Below, in pieces: positions 1 through 6,733 of a stretch of DNA of 64,000 nucleotides (position 1 is its first letter; every line of letters starts with the position of its first letter). The position numbers were made by a program, and so were the translations under genes. The notes beneath the pieces were generated by a model that made no database searches, was not told the DNA's origin, and was given only the letters and a program-made list of their open reading frames with translations. The stretch spans positions 6,820,001 to 6,884,000 of the forward strand of contig NZ_CP109496.1 in assembly GCF_036231355.1 (NCBI RefSeq), read 5' to 3'. Source of the stretch: Streptomyces sp. NBC_01431. GTDB taxonomy: Bacteria; Actinomycetota; Actinomycetes; Streptomycetales; Streptomycetaceae.

Positions 1-773
1 AGCCCGTACTGGACGAGCACCGCGAACCCGGTACCGAAGGCGCCAAGCGCCGCGACGGCCAGCAGCGGGACGAGGGGGAACGAGCTCGGGAATCCGGCGA
101 ACAGCGGTGTCACCAGGGCCAGTTGGAGCGTGGCGACGCCGAGCTGGGCGCCGATCAGGGACAGGTTCGAGTGCCCGCTGCCCGCCAGCGTGCGGCGGAC
201 GTAGATCCAGCCGACCGGATAGCAGAGCGAGGCGAGCAGGGCCATCGCGGTGCCGGTGACGTCCAGACCGTGGAAGCCCTGCCAGGCACCGAGAACCGTG
301 AGCACCCCGAGGAAGCCGAGGCCGAGCCCCGCGACGCGGCGGCGGGTCGGCCGGTCCTCGGAGAGCGCGACCAGCGACAGCGCCATGCCCCACAGTGGCG
401 AGGTCGCGTTGCAGATGCCGGCCAGCGTCGAGGGGATCGTCAGTTCCGAGTACGCGAACAGCGAGAAGGGCGCGGCGTTGAGGAGCAGCGCCGCCACCGT
501 CAGATGCAGCCAGGTGCGGGCTCCGCGCGGCAGTCGCTCGCGCTTGACGGCCATGGCCACGGCGAGCACCACCGTGCCGAAGAGCAGTCGTCCGAAGGTC
601 ACCTGGAACGGGGCGTAGCCGTCCGTGCCGACCTTGATGAGCAGGAAGCTGAAGCCCCAGATGAGCGAGAGCGCGGCGAACCGGACGCGCCAGTCAAGGG
701 CGGGACGGCGCGCTGCGGGCGAGGTGGGGGAGGCCGGTGCGGAGAGGGCCCGGGAAGGGGCTGCGGTGCTCAT
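1..773 (-). CDS. DMT-family (EamA) membrane exporter, 3' end cut by window edge
   Basis: Reading the minus strand from ATG at 773 gives about 257 residues open to the window edge, so the C-terminus is missing. The first 30 residues are a Pro/Ala/Ser-rich cytoplasmic tail. Then come several hydrophobic helices typical of the drug/metabolite transporter superfamily, beginning with an LIWGFSFLLIK segment near residue 35, with P-S-T-L-A-G and N-A-T-S-P-L-W segments near residues 120-130, as in EamA repeats. The family has ten helices in two EamA repeats and exports amino acids or small metabolites; the substrate cannot be read here. It is divergent from the LysR gene at 848, with about 75 bases between them, so the LysR protein probably controls it. 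Confidence 0.85.
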   Translation of the reverse strand, partial: MSTAAPSRALSAPASPTSPAARRPALDWRVRFAALSLIWGFSFLLIKVGTDGYAPFQVTFGRLLFGTVVLAVAMAVKRERLPRGARTWLHLTVAALLLNAAPFSLFAYSELTIPSTLAGICNATSPLWGMALSLVALSEDRPTRRRVAGLGLGFLGVLTVLGAWQGFHGLDVTGTAMALLASLCYPVGWIYVRRTLAGSGHSNLSLIGAQLGVATLQLALVTPLFAGFPSSFPLVPLLAVAALGAFGTGFAVLVQYG

Positions 774-847
774 GGCGACCAGGATGGCGCCAGCAATCAC
801 GTAGCACAAGCGAGAAAAGGCGAAGGTGATCGGTTAGCATTGCTTAT

Positions 848-1756
848 ATGTTGAACCTGGAGCGCCTGCGCACCCTCGACGCGGTGGCCCGGCACGGCTC
901 GGTCGGCGGCGCCGCCGACACGCTGCACGTGACCACCTCAGCCGTCTCCCAGCAGCTCGCCAAGCTGGAACGGGAGGCCGGTCAGCCGCTGCTCGCCAAG
1001 AACGGGCGCGGGGTGCGGCTCACCGACGCCGGCCGGCTGCTCGCCGAGCACGCCGCCCGCATCCTGTCCCAAGTGCAACTGGCCCAGGCGGAGTTGGAGG
1101 CTCAGCGTGGCAGGGTCGTCGGCGACCTCAGGATCGCGGGCTTCGCCACCGCCGCCCGCGGGCTCTTCCCCGCCGCGCTCGCCTCGCTGCGTGCCGAGCA
1201 CCCGCGGCTCAAGGTCCGCTCCGACGAACTGGAGGCCGACGAATCGGTGCAGGGTGTGCTGCTCGGCGACCTCGACCTCGCGCTCGTACTCGACTGGTAC
1301 AACAAGCCGCTGCCGCTGCCCGACGGGCTCGCCAAGCGGGCGGTCCTTGACGACCTCGCGGACGTCGCCATGTCCGCCGGTCATCCGCTGGCCGGTCGCG
1401 AGACGGTGGGCCTGGAGGAGTTCGCCGAGGACGAGTGGATCACCTGGCCCGAGGGCGAATTCTGCAGCGAGTGGCTGATGTTCACCCTGCGCGGCAAGGG
1501 CGTCGAGCCGCGTATCGCCCATGTGGCCCGCGAACACGCCACCCAACTCGCCCTGGTGGAAGCCGGGTTGGGCGTCAGCATCGCCCCGCGCCTGGGCCGG
1601 GGTCCGGTGCCGGACGGGGTGCGGGTGGTGCCGGTGCGCGATGCGATGAGCCGCCATGTGTACGCCGTGTGGCGCGCGGACGCCGACCGCAGGCCCTCGA
1701 TCCGGGCCGCCGTCGACGCCCTGGCCGCGGCGGGCGAGCGGCTCGCCCAGCGGTAG
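848..1756 (+). CDS. LysR-family transcriptional regulator
   Basis: 302 residues, the normal LysR length. The N-terminal winged helix-turn-helix spans about residues 1-60 (MLNLERLRTLDAVARHG, then VTTSAVSQQLAKLE), with a periplasmic-binding-protein-like effector domain from about residue 90 to the end. It is transcribed divergently from the EamA exporter at 1-773. Autoregulation plus control of the divergent transporter gene is the usual arrangement in this family, but the co-inducer is unknown. The ATG at 848 lies about 75 bases from the exporter start, and the AT-richer bases just before it (about 833-847) probably hold the shared promoter and operator. Confidence 0.92.
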   Translation: MLNLERLRTLDAVARHGSVGGAADTLHVTTSAVSQQLAKLEREAGQPLLAKNGRGVRLTDAGRLLAEHAARILSQVQLAQAELEAQRGRVVGDLRIAGFATAARGLFPAALASLRAEHPRLKVRSDELEADESVQGVLLGDLDLALVLDWYNKPLPLPDGLAKRAVLDDLADVAMSAGHPLAGRETVGLEEFAEDEWITWPEGEFCSEWLMFTLRGKGVEPRIAHVAREHATQLALVEAGLGVSIAPRLGRGPVPDGVRVVPVRDAMSRHVYAVWRADADRRPSIRAAVDALAAAGERLAQR

Positions 1757-1849
1757 CCCGCGGCCGGGCGACCCCGAACCCCTGAACCGCGACCCGGAAG
1801 CCGTTGTCGCCGCACGGAATTCCGGCGCCCGGGTTCTACCGAGCCCTGC

Positions 1850-2326
1850 CTACCGCCCGAAGTCGCCCCCCAGCTTGCGGAAGTCCCAGGAGACCACCGT
1901 GTCCGGCGTCAGCCGCAGCCACGCGTGCCGCCCGTCGTGGAACATCTCCTCCAGGCCGAAGTTCTTCGCCGCGAACAACCGCTCGGGGACGGCGAGTTCG
2001 GGGCAGGGCTCGCCCGTGCGCGGGGCCTCGCCGACCGGGACGGCGCTGCCGGTCAGCTCCACCCCGCGCAACTCTCCGTACTCCGTGCCGTCGTCCACCA
2101 CCACCGCCACCCGCGGATCCTTGCCGAGCTGCGCCCAGCGGCGGCTGCGCGTGATCGAGTACAGCCAGAGCGAGGTGCCGTCCCAGACGTACCAGAGCGG
2201 GGCGACGTGCGGACTGCCGTCCGCCGAGACCGTGGCGAGGCGGCAGGTGCGCTGCTCGCCGAGGAAGGCGTCCTGCTCCTCGTCGGTCATCATGATCCGG
2301 CGGCCCCGGCGCTGTGTGGCGGTCAT
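1850..2326 (-). CDS. Pyridoxamine 5'-phosphate oxidase-like (split beta-barrel) flavin/F420-binding protein
   Basis: 158 residues. The start was set at ATG 2326 because the longer open frame upstream has no relation to the family. The segment R-L-A-T-V-S-A-D-G-S-P-H-V-A-P-L-W-Y (about residues 29-46) is the classic first strand pair of PNPOx-like proteins, followed by D-P-R-V-A-V-V-V-D-D around residue 70. Such proteins bind FMN, F420 or heme; many in actinomycetes are F420-dependent reductases, but I cannot tell the cofactor. It is convergent with the LysR gene (93-base gap) and divergent from the isochorismatase-like gene at 2427. Confidence 0.82.
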   Translation of the reverse strand: MTATQRRGRRIMMTDEEQDAFLGEQRTCRLATVSADGSPHVAPLWYVWDGTSLWLYSITRSRRWAQLGKDPRVAVVVDDGTEYGELRGVELTGSAVPVGEAPRTGEPCPELAVPERLFAAKNFGLEEMFHDGRHAWLRLTPDTVVSWDFRKLGGDFGR

Positions 2327-2426
2327 CGGCGCCTTCCCTTCCAGTGATGGCAGGCATTCTGACGGTTCGTCAGGAATCATGGCGCGCTCTTCCCTCGTCG
2401 CGCAATGGCCGTTAGCCTCCCGCGCC

Positions 2427-3077
2427 ATGGCGACGAAGGAACACCTCGCGGAACAGCTGGCCCCTGCCACGACGGTGCTCATGACCGTCGAGTGCCAACA
2501 GGGCGTGGTCGGCAAGGACAGCGCACTGCCCGAACTCGCCACGCAGGCACGGGCTTCGGGGGTGCTGCACAACGTGGCCCGGCTGGTGGCGGGAGCCCAT
2601 GTGGCGGGCGTCCAGGTGCTGCACGCGGTAGCCGAGCGCCGGCCCGACGGCCGCGGGGCCAGCCGCAACGCCCGACTGTTCCGCGCCGCCGAACGGCTGC
2701 CGATCCAGCAGTACTCGGGCTCGCGGGCGGTGCGCGTGGCCGAGCCCATCGAGGTGGCGGACGAGGACATCGTCGTGCGCCGGCTGCACGGCCTGTCGCC
2801 GGTGTCCGGCACGGACGTGGACCCGCTGCTGCGCAATCTGGGCTGCCGCACCCTGATCGTTACCGGCGTCTCGGCGAACGTGGCGATCCCCAACGCCGTC
2901 TTCGACGCCGTCAACCTCGGCTACACGGCGGTGGTCGCGGCCGATGCCATCGCGGGGGTGCCCGCCGAGTACACCCCCGCAATGATCCGTCACACCCTCG
3001 CGCTCGTCGCCACGGTGGCCACCACGGACGAGATCCTGGACTGTCTGAAAGCGCCCCGCCGCGTCACGCGAGCTTGA
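2427..3077 (+). CDS. Isochorismatase-fold protein lacking the cysteine-hydrolase triad
   Basis: 216 residues from ATG 2427. The fold is recognisable from the T-V-L-M-T-V-E-C-Q-Q-G strand (residues 16-26) and the R-T-L-I-V-T-G-V-S-A-N-V segment (141-152). Cysteine hydrolases of this fold use an Asp-Lys-Cys triad. Here the equivalent positions read Glu22, Arg119 and Ala153. The protein may therefore be inactive as an amidase, or work as a cysteine-free isochorismatase-like enzyme. The last 14 bases overlap the 3' end of the convergent Rieske gene, so the two messages are antisense there. Confidence 0.85.
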   Translation: MATKEHLAEQLAPATTVLMTVECQQGVVGKDSALPELATQARASGVLHNVARLVAGAHVAGVQVLHAVAERRPDGRGASRNARLFRAAERLPIQQYSGSRAVRVAEPIEVADEDIVVRRLHGLSPVSGTDVDPLLRNLGCRTLIVTGVSANVAIPNAVFDAVNLGYTAVVAADAIAGVPAEYTPAMIRHTLALVATVATTDEILDCLKAPRRVTRA

Positions 3078-3519
3078 TCGAGCCCCCTTCGACGGAGATC
3101 GCGGCGGCGGGCAGCGGGGAGGGCGCGGGCCCACCCTTGACGCTGCCGTCCACAACGTCGAACTTGCTGCCGTGGCAAGGGCAGTTGATGGTGCCGCCGG
3201 ACACCGACGACACCGCACATCCCTGATGCGTGCACTTCGAGGAGAACGCCTTGAACTGCCCGGCCGTCGGCTGGGTGACCACCACCCCCTGGTCCGCGAA
3301 GATCTTCCCGCCGCCCTGCGGAATGTCGGAAGTCTTGCCGAGCACGGTCCCGCCGGCGGCGCCCCCGGCGGGCTTGGCGGAATCGGAACCGGCCGCCTTG
3401 TCGGAGCCGCCGCCGCACGCGGTGAGCGCGGCGGCGAGCCCGGTCGCGCCGACCGCCGCGATGACGGTGCGGCGCGCCGGAACCGACGCCGGGCCGGACG
3501 GGAGCGATTCGATGCTCAT
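3064..3519 (-). CDS. Rieske (2Fe-2S) lipoprotein, exported
   Basis: 151 residues. The N-terminus carries twin arginines (16-17), a hydrophobic stretch and a lipobox L-T-A-C with Cys35, so it looks Tat-exported and lipid anchored. A low-complexity Gly/Ala/Ser linker follows. The Rieske domain has C96-T-H98 and C113-x-x-H116 as cluster ligands, with C101 and C115 placed for the usual disulfide. This is the small stand-alone Rieske type, not the QcrA subunit of the bc1 complex, which is larger and has membrane helices. It probably passes electrons on the outer face of the membrane; the partner is not in the neighbourhood. It is convergent with the isochorismatase-fold gene (14-base overlap). Confidence 0.9.
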   Translation of the reverse strand: MSIESLPSGPASVPARRTVIAAVGATGLAAALTACGGGSDKAAGSDSAKPAGGAAGGTVLGKTSDIPQGGGKIFADQGVVVTQPTAGQFKAFSSKCTHQGCAVSSVSGGTINCPCHGSKFDVVDGSVKGGPAPSPLPAAAISVEGGSIKLA

Positions 3520-3677
3520 GCTGGCTGTCCTCTCGATCTACGTCACGAAGTTGCGTGCAGTTGTACGGGAACGGGGCGCCCGGTGTTCAGCGGCCCGGCC
3601 GGTTGTCCGACCGCGGCCTCCTTCCGGCGGGGAGAAATGGGAGTGGGGACCCGATTGCCGCGAAGTAGCCTGTGGCC

Positions 3678-4532
3678 ATGCTCACTGAAGTCACCGCGAC
3701 CCGCTATGTCACGCCGTTGCGTGAGGGAGGCTCGCTTCCGGGCATCGTCGAGGCCGACGATCTCGGAACGTACGTCATGAAGTTCACCGGCGCCGGGCAG
3801 GGCCGCAAGACGCTCGTCGCGGAGGTCATCTGCGGGGAGCTCGGCCGTCGGCTCGGGCTGCGCGTCCCGGAACTGGTCACCATCCAGCTCGACCCGGTGA
3901 TCGGCCTCTCCGAGCCGGACCAGGAGGTGCAGGAACTCCTGAAGGCGAGCGGCGGCCTCAACCTCGGGATGGACTACCTGCCCGGCTCGCTCGGCTTCGA
4001 CCCGCTCGCCTACCAGGTGGACGCGGCCGAGGCCGGCAAGGTCGTCTGGTTCGACGCGCTGATCAACAACGTCGACCGGTCGTGGCGCAACCCCAACATG
4101 CTGGTCTGGCACGAGGACCTGTGGCTCATCGACCACGGCGCCACCATGATCTGGCACCACAACTGGCCCGGCGCCCAGGCCTCCGCGGCCAAGCCGTACA
4201 ACGCATCCGACCATGCGCTGGCGCCGTTCGCTCCCGAGATCGCCGCCGCGGCCGCCGAGCTCGCGCCGCTGGTGACCGAGGAACTCCTGACCGAGGTCGC
4301 GGCCCTGGTCCCCGACGAGTGGCTGGTCGACGAGCCCGGTTTCGACACGACCGACGCGCTGCGCCGCGCGTACGTCGAGCCGCTGCTCGCTCGTGCTGGG
4401 ACGATTCACGAGCGCATCACGCTGGACGCGCCGGCCACCGTCAAGCCCTCGCAGGCCCCCGGCTGGCTGACCGACCACGTCAAGCCCTGGCCGCACCCCA
4501 CCAAGCAGAGCAAGAAGGACGACGACCGTTGA
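3678..4532 (+). CDS. HipA-like kinase-domain protein
   Basis: 284 residues from ATG 3678; a GTG at 3672 would add two residues. The protein resembles the HipA-like kinase family: a Y-V-M-K-F strand with a candidate ATP-binding lysine (about residue 35), N-N-V-D-R-S-W-R-N-P-N resembling a catalytic Asp/Asn loop (about residues 132-142), and W-L-I-D-H-G-A resembling the metal-binding DFG position (about 152-158). No HipB-type DNA-binding antitoxin lies beside it. The stop codon overlaps the TTG start of the DUF3037 gene, so the two are translationally coupled and probably act together. The target is unknown; known HipA kinases phosphorylate proteins such as GltX. Confidence 0.8.
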   Translation: MLTEVTATRYVTPLREGGSLPGIVEADDLGTYVMKFTGAGQGRKTLVAEVICGELGRRLGLRVPELVTIQLDPVIGLSEPDQEVQELLKASGGLNLGMDYLPGSLGFDPLAYQVDAAEAGKVVWFDALINNVDRSWRNPNMLVWHEDLWLIDHGATMIWHHNWPGAQASAAKPYNASDHALAPFAPEIAAAAAELAPLVTEELLTEVAALVPDEWLVDEPGFDTTDALRRAYVEPLLARAGTIHERITLDAPATVKPSQAPGWLTDHVKPWPHPTKQSKKDDDR

Positions 4533-4912
4533 GCAAGCGCGATGTGTTCGAGTACGCGCTGCTGCGCGTGGTGCCGCGGGTCGAGCGCGGTGAGTGTTTC
4601 AACGCGGGCGTGCTGGTGTATTGCCGCGCCCGGTCCTACGTCGCCGCGCGGACATATCTGGACGAGGCGAAGCTGAAGGCGCTTGACCCGCGGGCGGACG
4701 TGGTGGGCGTACGGGCCGCCCTGCGCGCCGTCGAAGGCGTCTGTGGCGGCGGCGAGGGGGCCGGGCAGGCGGCGGGCGACGACGCGGGCCGCCGTTTCCG
4801 CTGGCTGATCGCGCCGCGCTCCACCGTCGTCCAGCCGGGGCCGGTGCACACCGGTCTGACCCATGACCCGGCGGCCGAGACCGAGCGCCTTCTCGACCTG
4901 CTGGTGCGCTGA
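4529..4912 (+). CDS. DUF3037-type protein coupled to the HipA-like kinase
   Basis: 127 residues from TTG 4529. This start was chosen because TTG overlaps the upstream TGA in the tetranucleotide TTGA and begins the S-K-R-D-V-F-E-Y-A-L-L-R-V-V-P-R motif, which continues with E-R-G-E-C-F-N-A-G-V-L-V-Y-C; this is typical of DUF3037 proteins. The middle is Gly/Ala rich, and the second conserved block is R-F-R-W-L-I-A-P-R-S-T-V-V-Q-P-G-P-V-H-T-G (about residues 92-112). DUF3037 proteins commonly sit next to HipA-like kinase genes, and their biochemical role is unknown. No transmembrane segment or signal peptide is visible. Confidence 0.8.
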   Translation: MSKRDVFEYALLRVVPRVERGECFNAGVLVYCRARSYVAARTYLDEAKLKALDPRADVVGVRAALRAVEGVCGGGEGAGQAAGDDAGRRFRWLIAPRSTVVQPGPVHTGLTHDPAAETERLLDLLVR

Positions 4913-4961
4913 ATCGCGCCCCGGCGGGGGTGTGACATCCGCCAGGGGGATCCGCAGGCCG

Positions 4962-4990
4962 TTGACACCGGGTGCCAGGGCTTCTAGCGT
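4962..4990 (+). promoter_or_regulatory. Sigma-70-type promoter for the SDR pair
   Basis: TTGACA at 4962-4967 and TAGCGT at 4985-4990 are separated by 17 bases, close to the housekeeping consensus. The first SDR start codon lies 71 bases beyond the -10 box. Confidence 0.7.
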
Positions 4991-5007
4991 CACGTCTGCT
5001 GAAGCTA

Positions 5008-5023
5008 CTAAGCGGTTGCTCAG
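5008..5023. promoter_or_regulatory. Imperfect palindrome downstream of the SDR promoter, candidate operator
   Basis: CTAAGC-N4-GCTCAG lies 18-33 bases after the -10 box, around and just past the expected transcription start. The half sites differ by one base. Position and shape fit a TetR-type repressor of lipid or acyl-CoA genes, but no such regulator gene is adjacent. Confidence 0.4.
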
Positions 5024-5061
5024 TGACTGAGGGCCGCGGATCCCAGGGCGAGGAGAACAGC

Positions 5062-5823
5062 ATGTCCACCACCGAGCAGCGCGTCGCCATCGTGACCGGG
5101 GCGGCGCGGGGCATTGGCGCCGCGACCGCCGTCCGGCTTGCGGCCGAGGGCCGGGCCGTCGCCGTACTCGACCTCGACGAGGCGGCCTGCAAGGACACCG
5201 TCGACACGATCACCGCGGCGGGCGGGCGAGCCATCGCCGTCGGCTGCGACGTCTCCGACAGCGCCCAGGTGGAGGCGGCCGTCCAGCGCGTCGCCGCGGA
5301 ACTCGGCGCCCCCACCATCCTCGTCAACAACGCCGGCGTCCTGCGCGACAACCTGCTCTTCAAGATGAGCGAGCTGGACTGGGACACCGTGATGAACGTG
5401 CACCTCAAGGGTGCGTTCCTGATGGCCAAGGCCTGTCAGAAGCACATGGTGGACGCCCAGTGGGGCCGGATCGTCTCGCTCTCCTCGTCCTCCGCGCTCG
5501 GCAACCGCGGCCAGGCCAACTACTCCGCCGTCAAGGCGGGCCTCCAGGGCTTCACCAAGACCCTCGCCAAGGAACTCGGCAAGTTCGGCGTCACGGCCAA
5601 TGCGGTGGCCCCCGGCTTCATCGTCACCGAGATGACCGCGCAGACCGCCGCCCGCGTCGGCATGGGCTTCGAGGAGTTCCAGGCCGCGGCCGCCACCCAG
5701 ATCCCGGTCCAGCGCGTCGGCCACCCCGAGGACATCGCCAACGCCATCGCCTTCTTCACGGGCGACGCCGCCGGATTCGTCTCGGGCCAGGTCATGTACG
5801 TGGCCGGCGGCCCGCTCAACTAA
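5062..5823 (+). CDS. SDR oxidoreductase, 3-oxoacyl-ACP reductase (FabG-like)
   Basis: 253 residues from ATG 5062, preceded by GAGGAG. Classical short-chain dehydrogenase motifs: T-G-A-A-R-G-I-G (12-19), D-L-D near 37-39 that would favour NAD(H), N-N-A-G (89-92), and the Ser141/Tyr154/Lys158 catalytic set in the context Y-S-A-V-K. The C-terminal V-S-G-Q-V-M-Y-V-A-G-G segment is FabG-like. It forms an operon with a second SDR gene starting 17 bases after its stop. The promoter at 4962 serves both. FabG activity in fatty acid or 3-hydroxyacyl metabolism is likely, but the exact substrate is not shown by the sequence. Confidence 0.88.
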   Translation: MSTTEQRVAIVTGAARGIGAATAVRLAAEGRAVAVLDLDEAACKDTVDTITAAGGRAIAVGCDVSDSAQVEAAVQRVAAELGAPTILVNNAGVLRDNLLFKMSELDWDTVMNVHLKGAFLMAKACQKHMVDAQWGRIVSLSSSSALGNRGQANYSAVKAGLQGFTKTLAKELGKFGVTANAVAPGFIVTEMTAQTAARVGMGFEEFQAAAATQIPVQRVGHPEDIANAIAFFTGDAAGFVSGQVMYVAGGPLN

Positions 5824-5840
5824 GGCCAGGTGCAAGGAAC

Positions 5841-6602
5841 ATGACTGAACTTCCTGAACTCTCGGGCAAGGTGGCCCTGGTCACCGGCGCCAGCCGCGGC
5901 ATCGGCTACGGCATCGCCGAGGCGCTCGTCGCCCGCGGTGATCGCGTGTGCATCACCGGCCGCGGTGAGGACGCCCTCAAGGAGGCCGTCGAGCGGCTCG
6001 GCTCCGACCGGGTCATCGCGGTCCCGGGCAAGGCGGCCGACGAGGCCCACCAGGCCACCGCCGTCGAGCGCACCATGGAGGCCTTCGGCCGCGTCGACTT
6101 CCTGGTCAACAATGCAGGTACCAACCCGGTGTTCGGCCCGATCGCCGAGCTCGACCTGAACGTCGCGCGCAAGGTCTTCGAGACCAACGTGATCTCCGCC
6201 CTCGGCTTCGCCCAGCAGACCTGGAAGGCCTGGCAGCGGGACAACGGCGGAGCGATCGTGAACATCGCCTCCATCGCCGGAGTCTCCGCCTCGCCGTTTA
6301 TTGGCGCGTACGGCATGAGCAAGGCGGCCATGGTCAATCTGACCCTCCAACTGGCGCACGAGTTCGCGCCCGTGGTCCGGGTCAACGCGATCGCGCCGGC
6401 CGTGATCAAGACCAAGTTCGCGCAGGCGCTCTACGAGGGCCGCGAGGCGGAGGCCGCCGCGGCCTATCCGATGGGCCGGCTCGGTGTGCCCTCCGACATC
6501 GGCGGCGCGGCCGCGTTCCTCACCTCCGAGCAGTCCGAGTGGGTCACCGGACAGACGCTGGTCGTGGACGGCGGGCTGTTCCTGAACGTCGGAGTGCACT
6601 GA
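5841..6602 (+). CDS. SDR oxidoreductase
   Basis: 253 residues from ATG 5841, with AAGGA upstream. Motifs: T-G-A-S-R-G-I-G (15-22), Arg41 after the second strand, which suggests NADP(H), N-N-A-G (90-93), and Ser144/Tyr157/Lys161. The C-terminus V-T-G-Q-T-L-V-V-D-G-G is standard. It is the second gene of a two-gene operon with the FabG-like SDR; their sequences are clearly different, so this is not a recent duplication. The two may catalyse successive or opposite steps on related hydroxy/keto substrates. Confidence 0.88.
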   Translation: MTELPELSGKVALVTGASRGIGYGIAEALVARGDRVCITGRGEDALKEAVERLGSDRVIAVPGKAADEAHQATAVERTMEAFGRVDFLVNNAGTNPVFGPIAELDLNVARKVFETNVISALGFAQQTWKAWQRDNGGAIVNIASIAGVSASPFIGAYGMSKAAMVNLTLQLAHEFAPVVRVNAIAPAVIKTKFAQALYEGREAEAAAAYPMGRLGVPSDIGGAAAFLTSEQSEWVTGQTLVVDGGLFLNVGVH

Positions 6603-6655
6603 GCGGCCGCTTCCGCACCCCACTGTGTCGATTTGTTCCTGAATGTACCAAGCAT

Positions 6656-6685
6656 CCCGCTGAGATGACCGGTTGACTCAGCGGG
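6656..6685. terminator. 9-bp perfect inverted repeat after the SDR operon
   Basis: CCCGCTGAG (6656-6664) and CTCAGCGGG (6677-6685) flank 12 bases. It starts 54 bases after the SDR stop and could terminate that operon. It also overlaps the -35 box proposed for the next gene, so it may instead be an operator. Confidence 0.5.
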
Positions 6686-6700
6686 ACGCTGCGGTATGGT
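6673..6700 (+). promoter_or_regulatory. Candidate promoter of the solute-binding lipoprotein gene
   Basis: TTGACT at 6673-6678 and TATGGT at 6695-6700 with a 16-base spacer. The first three bases of the right arm of the inverted repeat 6656-6685 lie within the -35 box, so folding or protein binding there would affect initiation. Confidence 0.5.
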
Positions 6701-6733
6701 CTGCCGATCCACGGCCGACCTAGGAGCGTGCAC

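Noticed and set aside
123..854. A long plus-strand frame over the left-edge exporter
   Set aside because: Composition is Arg/Gly/Glu rich with no family; the minus-strand EamA reading is clearly real.
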